A stretch of DNA of 64,000 nt from Pseudomonas sp. Leaf58 (GTDB taxonomy: Bacteria; Pseudomonadota; Gammaproteobacteria; Pseudomonadales; Pseudomonadaceae). This document shows, in pieces, positions 56,590 to 64,000 of this stretch. How positions within the stretch are numbered: position 1 is the first letter of the stretch; each line of letters begins with the position of its first letter. A model generated the notes under the pieces. It was not told the DNA's origin. It searched no databases and saw only the letters and a program-made list of their open reading frames with translations. Location: positions 4,345,501 through 4,409,500 of the forward strand of contig NZ_CP032677.1 in assembly GCF_003627215.1 (NCBI RefSeq), written 5' to 3'. Position numbers and translations under genes: made by a program.

Positions 56590-56943
56590 ATGTCTGATGG
56601 ATACGAGCATGCCCTCGACGCTGCCGAGGGCCGACGAACGGCACTGTATTCAGTACTAGGCCAAGTGCCAGCGGGTAAGGTGGTCAGCTATGGCCAACTG
56701 GCCGAGCTGGCAGGGCTTGGGCGCGCGGCGCGCTGGGTTGGGCGCACCCTTGGGCAACTGCCCGCGGACACCCGCCTACCCTGGCATCGGGTACTTGCCG
56801 CAGGCGGCCGGCTGAGCCTGGCATTGGGTACGCCGTCAGGCGATGAGCAACGGGCGCGGCTGCGCGCGGAGGGTGTAAATGTAACCAACAATCGTGTGGA
56901 TATGACGCGCCATGGCTGGCGCCCGATGGAGCACAGCGGTTAG
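56590..56943 (+). CDS. atl: Alkyltransferase-like protein (ATL)
   Basis: The 117-residue protein has the DNA-binding fold of O6-alkylguanine transferases (QVPAGKVVSYGQLAELAGLGRAARWVGRTLGQLP) but the active-site PCHR is PWHR: the cysteine is replaced by tryptophan. This marks an ATL protein, which binds O6-alkylguanine and hands it to nucleotide excision repair rather than repairing it. ATG 56590 is preferred over TTG 56578. Confidence 0.9.
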   Translation: MSDGYEHALDAAEGRRTALYSVLGQVPAGKVVSYGQLAELAGLGRAARWVGRTLGQLPADTRLPWHRVLAAGGRLSLALGTPSGDEQRARLRAEGVNVTNNRVDMTRHGWRPMEHSG

Positions 56944-56986
56944 AGTGCGCGTTTTGTTTTCGTAAACTTGAGGCAGATGTTGGCCC

Positions 56987-58534
56987 ATGCCCCGTAAAAC
57001 CTGGCGCGCTGCGCTTGCTGCCTATGCCAGCCCGTCAACCTTGGTACTTTTGCTGCTCGGTTTCGCTGCCGGCCTGCCTTACATGCTGGTGTTCTCGACC
57101 TTGTCGGTGTGGCTGCGCGAAGCGGGTGTGGCCCGCGAGACCATTGGTTATGCCAGCCTGATCGGCCTGGCCTACGCCTTCAAGTGGGTGTGGTCGCCGC
57201 TGCTCGACCAATGGCGCCTGCCCCTGTTGGGCGGCCTGGGGCGCCGGCGTTCGTGGCTACTGCTGTCGCAAGCGCTGGTGGTGATCGGGCTGGTTGGCAT
57301 GAGCCTGTGCGACCCACAGCAGCACCTGTCATGGCTGATCGCCTTGGCGGTCCTGGTAGCCTTCGCCTCGGCCACCCAAGACATCGCCGTCGATGCCTAC
57401 CGCCTGGAAATCGCCGACGACCAGCGCCAGGCTGCGCTGGCCGCCAGCTACATGGCCGGTTACCGCGTGGCGGCCCTACTTGCCACGGCCGGTGCACTGT
57501 TCTTCGCCGAATGGTTCGGCTCCACCGGTTTCAGCTATTTGCACAAAGCCTGGGCCGGTACCTACGTCATGTTCGCCGTGATGATGCTGCCCGCCGTGTT
57601 CACCACCCTGATCATGCGCGAGCCACCGGTACCCCTGCGCACCCAGCTGTCGGCAGCACGCTATGGGCTGGCGCACCAGCTGGCTTCGGTGTTCGTGCTG
57701 ATCATTCTGCTGGTGTCGGTACCGGCCAGTTTCACCCAAATGTTCAACACCGGCTGGTCCAGCGTCATCGCTGGTGATGCCACGCCACTGGACCTGCTGC
57801 TGGAAGACCGCGCCTTCCTGCGCCTGATCCTCTACGTGCTGCTGAGCTGGGCGTGCCTGTCCAGCCTGGGCCGTCGCGGCCTGGCCCCGGTACTTACCCC
57901 GGTCAACGACTTCATTGCCCGCTACCGTTGGCAGGCCTTGCTGTTGCTTGGCCTGATTGCCACCTACCGCATGTCGGACACGGTGATGGGGGTGATGGCC
58001 AACGTGTTCTACATCGACATGGGCTTCACCAAGGACCAGATCGCCAGCGTCAGCAAGATCTTCGGCCTGATCATGACCTTGGTCGGTGCCGGGGTTGGCG
58101 GCCTGTTGATCGTGCGTTTCGGCATCATGCCGATCCTGTTCATGGGCGGTGTGGCCTCGGCGGGCACCAACATCCTGTTCCTGATGCTGGCCGACATGGG
58201 CCCGAACCTGCAGATGTTGGTGGTGACCATCTCGCTGGATAACTTCAGCTCGGGTATGGCCACCTCGGCCTTCGTCGCCTACCTGTCGAGCCTGACCAAC
58301 CTCAAGTTCTCGGCGACCCAGTACGCCTTGCTCAGCTCGATCATGCTGTTGTTGCCGCGGCTGATCGGCGGGTATTCGGGGGTGATGGTGGAGAAGTTCG
58401 GTTACCACGACTTCTTCTTGATCACCGCCCTGCTGGGCGTGCCAACCCTCATCCTGATTGCCTTGCAGTGGCGCCAGGAGGCGGGGCGAGGCACCCCAGT
58501 GGCAGAGGAACATTCGGCGGCTGAGCGGCCCTGA
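56987..58534 (+). CDS. ampG: Muropeptide permease AmpG
   Basis: The 515-residue MFS protein begins PRKTWRAALAAYASPSTLVLLLLGFAAGLPYMLVFSTLSVWLREAGV and has 12-14 helices. It imports anhydromuramyl-peptides for cell-wall recycling and links to beta-lactamase induction. Position after fxsA/HugZ/DUF481 and before mscS/yajQ/panE matches P. aeruginosa ampG. It starts 43 bases after the atl stop and may be co-transcribed with it. Confidence 0.92.
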   Translation: MPRKTWRAALAAYASPSTLVLLLLGFAAGLPYMLVFSTLSVWLREAGVARETIGYASLIGLAYAFKWVWSPLLDQWRLPLLGGLGRRRSWLLLSQALVVIGLVGMSLCDPQQHLSWLIALAVLVAFASATQDIAVDAYRLEIADDQRQAALAASYMAGYRVAALLATAGALFFAEWFGSTGFSYLHKAWAGTYVMFAVMMLPAVFTTLIMREPPVPLRTQLSAARYGLAHQLASVFVLIILLVSVPASFTQMFNTGWSSVIAGDATPLDLLLEDRAFLRLILYVLLSWACLSSLGRRGLAPVLTPVNDFIARYRWQALLLLGLIATYRMSDTVMGVMANVFYIDMGFTKDQIASVSKIFGLIMTLVGAGVGGLLIVRFGIMPILFMGGVASAGTNILFLMLADMGPNLQMLVVTISLDNFSSGMATSAFVAYLSSLTNLKFSATQYALLSSIMLLLPRLIGGYSGVMVEKFGYHDFFLITALLGVPTLILIALQWRQEAGRGTPVAEEHSAAERP

Positions 58535-58554
58535 CAGATGTGTACTGCCTGATC

Positions 58555-58624
58555 TGGCCTCTTCGCCGGCAAGCCCGCTGCCACAACGAGTGTAGGAGCG
58601 GGCTTGCCCGCGAAGAGGCCAGCT
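58555..58624. repeat. REPIN (mixed arms)
   Basis: GGCCTCTTCGCCGGCAAGCCC and GGGCTTGCCCGCGAAGAGGCC face each other. The left arm has the CGCCGGC variant of type 2 and the right arm the type 1 core. Confidence 0.85.
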
Positions 58625-58637
58625 CAGGCAATAAGGA

Positions 58638-59882
58638 TTACCGAGCGACCGCCCCTTCCCCAGGCCGCCCACCCACCACGAACCACAGCGGCCACAGCGC
58701 TAACGCCCCCGCCACCCCCGCCGCCAGGGCAAAGTGCAGCAAACTGGCACCGGCGCCAATCATCGCCAGTAGTGCCCCGCCCAGCCCCAGCAAGGCAATG
58801 GTGATCATCCCCAACATGGCCGAGACCAGGCCCTTGCTCTGCTCGCTGGCGAACAGCGTCATGCGGTACAGCACCGCATTGGCTATACCCAGCCCCAGCG
58901 CGTACAGCGACAGGCCCGCCACCATGCTGGTCACGCTCGGCCAGTACCAGGTCGCCAGCACCATCAGACACAGCCCGGCCAGGTACGGCCACAGCGCGCC
59001 ACGCACCAGGGCCGGCAGCGGGTAGCGGTCGGCGATACGGTTGATGATCAGGTTGCCAAGGATCAGCCCGCCAAACACCGGCAGTTGCCACAGGGCGTAT
59101 TCCAGGGTGCTCAGCCCCTCATGGTGAATCAGCAACACCGGCGACAGGCCGATCCAACCGATCAGCGGCAAACCGACCAGGCCCAGGGCCGCGCTGCCAG
59201 CGACAAAGCGGCGATTGGCCAGTAACTGGCCGTAACCGGCCAGCAGCGGCAACAGGTGGATCGGTGTGAACGCCAGGCGCGTGCCGTCACGGCGCTCTAC
59301 CCCGAGGGTTTCCGGCATCAGGCGGTACAACAGCAGCCAGGCCAGCACCGCGCCGATGGCAAAGGCCACGAACAGCCACCGCCAATCCAACCACTGCAGC
59401 AGCAAGGTGCCTACCAGTGGCCCGAGCAGCGGCGACAGCAAGGCGATGTTGGCCAGCAGCGCCATCATGCGCACGGCATCTGCCTCGCTGAAGGCTTCGT
59501 TCAGGGCCGGGTAGCTGACCGTGACCACAAAGCCCAAGCCGATGCCCTGCAGCAGGCGCAACAGGTTGAACAGGCCGATGTCATGGACCCAGAAGGTGGC
59601 CAGGCAGGCCACGCCGAAGAACGTACAGCCGGCCAGCAGCAGCGGGCGCCGGCCATAACGGTCGGCCAGCGGGCCGATCAGCCATTGCAGCACCACACCA
59701 CCCAGCAGGTACAGGTTGAGGGCATGGGGGATGTATTCGGGGCTGGCGTTCAGGTCTGCAACCACCACTGGCATGGCTGGCATGACCGCATCGCTGGCCA
59801 GGTAGGTAAGCAGCTCGAACAGGGCCAAGGTCAGGCCGAACAGCAAGGCGCGCAGGGGGGTGATGTACAGCAGTGGTTTCAT
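58638..59882 (-). CDS. MFS multidrug transporter, MdfA-like
   Basis: The 414-residue 12-helix MFS protein has GPLADRYGRRPLLLAG (motif A) and, in the first helix, an acidic residue pair (FELLTYLASDAVMPAMP) placed like Glu26/Asp34 of MdfA. It likely exports cationic or neutral drugs by proton antiport; it could also be called Bcr/CflA-like. A promoter region of 80 bases separates it from the REPIN at 59965. Confidence 0.82.
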   Translation of the reverse strand: MKPLLYITPLRALLFGLTLALFELLTYLASDAVMPAMPVVVADLNASPEYIPHALNLYLLGGVVLQWLIGPLADRYGRRPLLLAGCTFFGVACLATFWVHDIGLFNLLRLLQGIGLGFVVTVSYPALNEAFSEADAVRMMALLANIALLSPLLGPLVGTLLLQWLDWRWLFVAFAIGAVLAWLLLYRLMPETLGVERRDGTRLAFTPIHLLPLLAGYGQLLANRRFVAGSAALGLVGLPLIGWIGLSPVLLIHHEGLSTLEYALWQLPVFGGLILGNLIINRIADRYPLPALVRGALWPYLAGLCLMVLATWYWPSVTSMVAGLSLYALGLGIANAVLYRMTLFASEQSKGLVSAMLGMITIALLGLGGALLAMIGAGASLLHFALAAGVAGALALWPLWFVVGGRPGEGAVAR

Positions 59883-59964
59883 GATGGCGTGCTGGGTGTG
59901 GCAGGTGGGGTCAGGCTATATGCCAGAAATGCCGGGATATTGCTGTGAACAAGTGTAAAAAAAC

Positions 59965-60084
59965 CGGGGCCGCTTTGCGCCCCATCGCCGGCAAGCCAGC
60001 TCCCACAGGTAATACACAGGCCTGAGGGCTGCGATGTCGCTGTGGGAGCTGGCTTGCCGGCGATGGGGCGCGCAGCGGCCCCGG
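59965..60084. repeat. REPIN, type 2
   Basis: CCGGGGCCGCTTTGCGCCCC, CCATCGCCGGCAAGCCAGCT and the inverse AGCTGGCTTGCCGGCGATGG, GGGCGCGCAGCGGCCCC form a complex hairpin with perfect inner arms. It lies between mscS and the MFS gene. Confidence 0.9.
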
Positions 60085-60097
60085 CTTCAACACCGTA

Positions 60098-60940
60098 TTA
60101 CTGCGCGGCAGTCTCCTGCACCACGCGAATCACCCGCTGCGGGAACGGAATGTCGATCCCTTCAGCCTTCAACCGGTCACGCGCATGCTCGTTGAGCATG
60201 AACATCACATCCCAATAATCCGACGTCTTGGTCCACAAGCGCAGCGATACCGTAATGGAGCTATCGCCCAGCGTCGCCACGACCGCCTGCGGTGCAGGGT
60301 CTGGCAGAACACGCGGGTCCTTCGCCAACTCCAGCAGCACATTGCGCGCCATCTGCAGGTCTGCTTCGTAGTCCACGCCCACATCGAACACCACCTTGCG
60401 CGTCGGCTGACGGTTGGTGTTGGTGATGATGCCGTTGGACAGGCTGCCGTTGGGCATGATCACCGTCTTGTTGTCACCGGTACGCAGCACGGTGTGGAAG
60501 ATCTGGATGCTGTCGACGGTACCGGAAACACCCTGCGCTTCGATCCAGTCACCGATGCGGAACGGGCGAAACATCAGGATCAGTACACCACCGGCGAAGT
60601 TGGCCAGGCTGCCTTGCAACGCCAGGCCAATGGCCAGGCCAGCGGCACCGATGGCGGCAACGAACGAAGTGGTCTCGATACCAATCATCGAGGCAACGCT
60701 GACGAACAGCAGAATCTTCAGGATGATGTTGGCCAAGGTGCTGATGAAGCCTTGCAACGCCACATCGGCATTACGCATACCCACCAGCTTGCCCAGCCGG
60801 GCGCTGACCTTGTTGATGACCCACCAGCCGACTGCCAGGGTCAACAATGCCAGCAGCACACGGCTGCCGTACTCCATGATCAAAGGGATCCAGGCTTGCG
60901 ATTGGCGGACCAGCTGATCGACTTCAGCGTTCAAATCCAT
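60098..60940 (-). CDS. mscS: Small-conductance mechanosensitive channel
   Basis: The 280-residue protein has three membrane helices and the MscS pore helix AAIGAAGLAIGLALQGSLANFAGGVLIL followed by FRPFRIGDWIE. It vents solutes on hypo-osmotic shock. The second ATG (60940, MDLNAEVDQ) is preferred, because the first (60946) abuts the GGAG. Confidence 0.92.
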   Translation of the reverse strand: MDLNAEVDQLVRQSQAWIPLIMEYGSRVLLALLTLAVGWWVINKVSARLGKLVGMRNADVALQGFISTLANIILKILLFVSVASMIGIETTSFVAAIGAAGLAIGLALQGSLANFAGGVLILMFRPFRIGDWIEAQGVSGTVDSIQIFHTVLRTGDNKTVIMPNGSLSNGIITNTNRQPTRKVVFDVGVDYEADLQMARNVLLELAKDPRVLPDPAPQAVVATLGDSSITVSLRLWTKTSDYWDVMFMLNEHARDRLKAEGIDIPFPQRVIRVVQETAAQ

Positions 60941-61053
60941 ATTCATCTCCTGATGCCGAGCGGCAAGTACACGGTAAACAGGCCGCGCATGGTTGCGCAG
61001 CCTCGGCCCCCATGGACATCATTAGGCCATCGGGGTTCCGGGCGACACCTGCA

Positions 61054-61539
61054 TCAGTCGCGGAAGTTGTTGAACTGCAGCGGCATGTCGAATTCTTTGG
61101 TGCGCAGCAAGGCAATGGCTTCCTGCAGGTCGTCACGCTTTTTACCGGTAACCCGTACCTGCTCGCCCTGGATGGCGGCCTGCACTTTCAGCTTGCCATC
61201 CTTGATGGTGGCGACGATTTTCTTGGCCAGCTCCTTGTCGATGCCTTCGCGGAACTTGGCTTCCTGTTTCTTTTCCTTGCCGGAAGGATACGGGTCCTTG
61301 GTTTCCAGGCACTTCACGTCGATCTTGCGCTTGACCAGCGCCAGGCGCAGGATTTCCAGCATCGCCTCGAGCTGGAACTCTTCCTCGGCGGTAAGCATCA
61401 CGGTCTGATCTTTGTCTTTGAACTCGAAGGTGCCTTTGCCCTTGAGGTCGTAGCGGCGGTCCAGCTCCTTGATGGCGTTATCGACCGCGTTCTGCACTTC
61501 GTGCTTGTCCAGTTCCGATACCACGTCGAACGAAGGCAT
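61054..61539 (-). CDS. yajQ: YajQ family nucleotide-binding protein
   Basis: The 161-residue protein begins [25 protein letters not shown] and shows the two-domain YajQ pattern ([23 protein letters not shown]). Some relatives bind c-di-GMP or XRE-type regulators. A GGGAGAACAACC site precedes ATG 61539. It is divergent from panE. Confidence 0.92.
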   Translation of the reverse strand: MPSFDVVSELDKHEVQNAVDNAIKELDRRYDLKGKGTFEFKDKDQTVMLTAEEEFQLEAMLEILRLALVKRKIDVKCLETKDPYPSGKEKKQEAKFREGIDKELAKKIVATIKDGKLKVQAAIQGEQVRVTGKKRDDLQEAIALLRTKEFDMPLQFNNFRD

Positions 61540-61559
61540 GGTTGTTCTCCCAAAATAAA

Positions 61560-61589
61560 AGCGCGCTCAGGCTGAAGATGGAGCGCGCT
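61560..61589. promoter_or_regulatory. Perfect 9-bp inverted repeat in the yajQ-panE gap
   Basis: AGCGCGCTC and GAGCGCGCT are exact inverses with 12 bases between. No T run follows, so an operator or processing site is more likely than a terminator. It lies 5 bases before the panE -35. Confidence 0.5.
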
Positions 61590-61593
61590 GGGT

Positions 61594-62557
<964 letters not shown>

Positions 62558-62595
62558 CGCGGCCCTTTCAACCGGATACGGACATTGCCTAGCCC

Positions 62596-64000
62596 ATGAC
62601 CTTGCGCCAACGCCTGGAAAACCTCCCGGTCGGGCAGAAGCTGCTGGCGGCCCTGCTGGTGTTGCTGGTGACCATTCTGCTGGTGGCCAACCTCACCTTC
62701 ATCAGCGCGGCCTACTGGATCACCCAGGAAAGCATGGCGCCGCAAGCGCTGCAGACTATCGGCCGGCTGGTGGCCAACCCACAGCTGGCGGCCCGTGCCG
62801 GGGATACCCCGGACACCGCCAGCGCCCTGCTCAAAGAGCTGGACAGCTACACCCCGCTACGCGCCGCCGCCATCTATGGGGGCGACGGCCGCATACTGGC
62901 GCAACTGCAACATGGCGAGCCGCTGGCCTTGCCCAAGCGTTTTCGCGACATCGACGGCTGGCGCCTGATGGAGTTTCGCAGCACCCAACTCATCCGCATG
63001 CCACGCGATGCCAACCCGCCGGCGCACTTGCTGCTGGTAGCCAGCAGCGAACTGCCCACAGCCTTCTACACCGGCACCCTCAGCGCCAGCCTGGGTATCC
63101 TGGTGTTCAGCATCTTGCTGTGGCTGGTTATCGCCCGCCAGATCAAGCGCCTGATCACCCAACCGATCAACCAGCTCGAAGAGCTCAGCCGCCAGGTCAC
63201 CCGCGAAGAAAGCTATGCCCTGCGTGCCCAGCGCGGTAACGATGACGAGATCGGCAGCCTGGCCGAAGCCTTCAACACCATGCTGTCGCGCATCGAAGCC
63301 CGCGAACAGCAGCTCAAGCGCACCCGCGATGAGTTTCAGGACGCCTATGACCAGGCCCAGGGCCTGGCCGAGGAAACCCGCCACACCAACCGCAAGCTGG
63401 AGCTGGAAGTCCAGGTACGCAGCAAGATCGAGAAAAAGCTCACGGGCTTTCAGAACTACCTGAACAGCATCATCGACTCGATGCCCTCGGCGCTGATTGC
63501 CCTCGACGAGCAGCTTTACGTAACCCAGTGGAACCACGAAGCCACGGTGCTTTCCGGCACGCCCCTGGACGAAGCGCTGAACCAGCCAATCTTCATCGCC
63601 TTCGAGCCGCTCAAACCGTTCTTGCCGCAATTGAAGGACACCGTGGAAAAGCACCGCGTGGCGAAAATCGAGCGGGTCACCTGGGCCAAGGACGAGGACC
63701 TGCGCCACTACGCCCTGACCTTCTACCCACTGACCGGCGGCGGTGGGCGCGGCGTGGTCATCCGCATCGACGACATCACCCAGCGCCTGTCACTGGAAGA
63801 GATGATGGTGCAATCCGAGAAAATGCTCTCGGTCGGCGGCCTGGCAGCCGGCATGGCTCACGAGATCAACAACCCGCTGGGCGCCATCCTGCACAACGTG
63901 CAGAACATACGTCGGCGTTTGTCCCCGGAGCTTGCGCGCAACCAGGAGCAGGCCCAAGAGCTGGACATCGACCTGGCCACAGTCAATCGCTATTTGGCCA
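62596..64000 (+). CDS. Sensor histidine kinase, HAMP-PAS-HisKA (3' end beyond window)
   Basis: From ATG 62596 the frame stays open for 468 codons to the window edge. It has a membrane helix near 16-40, a periplasmic sensor of about 120 residues, a second helix near 155-178, HAMP (about 178-235), a coiled coil, a PAS domain (about 275-400), and the phospho-acceptor His422 in MAHEINNPLG, a HisKA box with the E-I-N-N-P pattern. In P. aeruginosa a kinase (PA4398 as I recall) lies after panE; its partner would be to the right. The ATP domain is not in the window. Confidence 0.88.
   Translation, partial: MTLRQRLENLPVGQKLLAALLVLLVTILLVANLTFISAAYWITQESMAPQALQTIGRLVANPQLAARAGDTPDTASALLKELDSYTPLRAAAIYGGDGRILAQLQHGEPLALPKRFRDIDGWRLMEFRSTQLIRMPRDANPPAHLLLVASSELPTAFYTGTLSASLGILVFSILLWLVIARQIKRLITQPINQLEELSRQVTREESYALRAQRGNDDEIGSLAEAFNTMLSRIEAREQQLKRTRDEFQDAYDQAQGLAEETRHTNRKLELEVQVRSKIEKKLTGFQNYLNSIIDSMPSALIALDEQLYVTQWNHEATVLSGTPLDEALNQPIFIAFEPLKPFLPQLKDTVEKHRVAKIERVTWAKDEDLRHYALTFYPLTGGGGRGVVIRIDDITQRLSLEEMMVQSEKMLSVGGLAAGMAHEINNPLGAILHNVQNIRRRLSPELARNQEQAQELDIDLATVNRYLA

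Overview
The window is chromosomal DNA from a fluorescent pseudomonad of the Pseudomonas putida group. The evidence is high G+C coding sequence, a pcaR start with the PcaR operator, an MvaT-type silencer, ColRS, BifA, a MexVW-type pump, and many REP/REPIN palindromes with the TCGCGGGCAAGCCCGCTCCTAC core typical of this group. I see no phage, plasmid, insertion sequence, CRISPR array, tRNA or rRNA gene. Almost everything looks like core genome.

Layout. 1-9.6 kb: the start of pcaR, a two-copy PcaR operator facing a possible small RNA, a Pit-type phosphate transporter, a HerA-like ATPase, an McpG-like chemoreceptor, and a tightly coupled glycosyltransferase / deacetylase / membrane-protein operon. 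9.6-15.3 kb: purU, mvaT(turB), sbcB, a PilZ protein, a small lipoprotein and pykA. 15.4-17.7 kb: a ferredoxin-reductase gene and a delta-60 repeat gene of unusual composition. 18-34 kb: class I fumarase, a nitrilase-GNAT pair, PfpI, an operon of serine hydrolase / small membrane protein / YceI / phospholipase D, ornithine-lipid genes olsB-olsA, acpH, an ArsR regulator with a XenB-like ene-reductase, and argP/argO. 34-47 kb: sodB, bifA, an iron-linked imelysin / di-heme cytochrome / imelysin / DUF1513 operon behind a Fur-like box, and mexVW. 47-52 kb: the ColRS two-component system with two matches to the ColR binding motif, one before a methyltransferase-inaA-small protein operon and one before a PAP2 phosphatase gene. 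52-64 kb: groESL, fxsA, a HugZ-like protein, a DUF481 barrel, an alkyltransferase-like protein, ampG, an MdfA-like pump, mscS, yajQ, panE and the first two thirds of a sensor kinase that runs off the end.

Themes. Envelope upkeep dominates: ornithine lipids, phospholipase D, LPS-type kinase, PAP2, ampG, mscS, ColRS. Iron and oxidative stress come next: sodB, imelysins, HugZ, fumarase. Cyclic-di-GMP and motility control also appears (bifA, PilZ, McpG, yajQ). The order pykA-fum-sodB-bifA-imelysin-mexVW-colRS-groESL-ampG-yajQ-panE matches what I recall of P. aeruginosa PA4329-PA4398. From memory it differs from P. putida KT2440, where these blocks are split. I did not find a clearly new system. 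The best candidates are the possible PcaR-linked small RNA, the three-gene glycolipid-type operon, the ColR-linked three-gene operon with a tiny exported protein, and the near-leaderless panE promoter.
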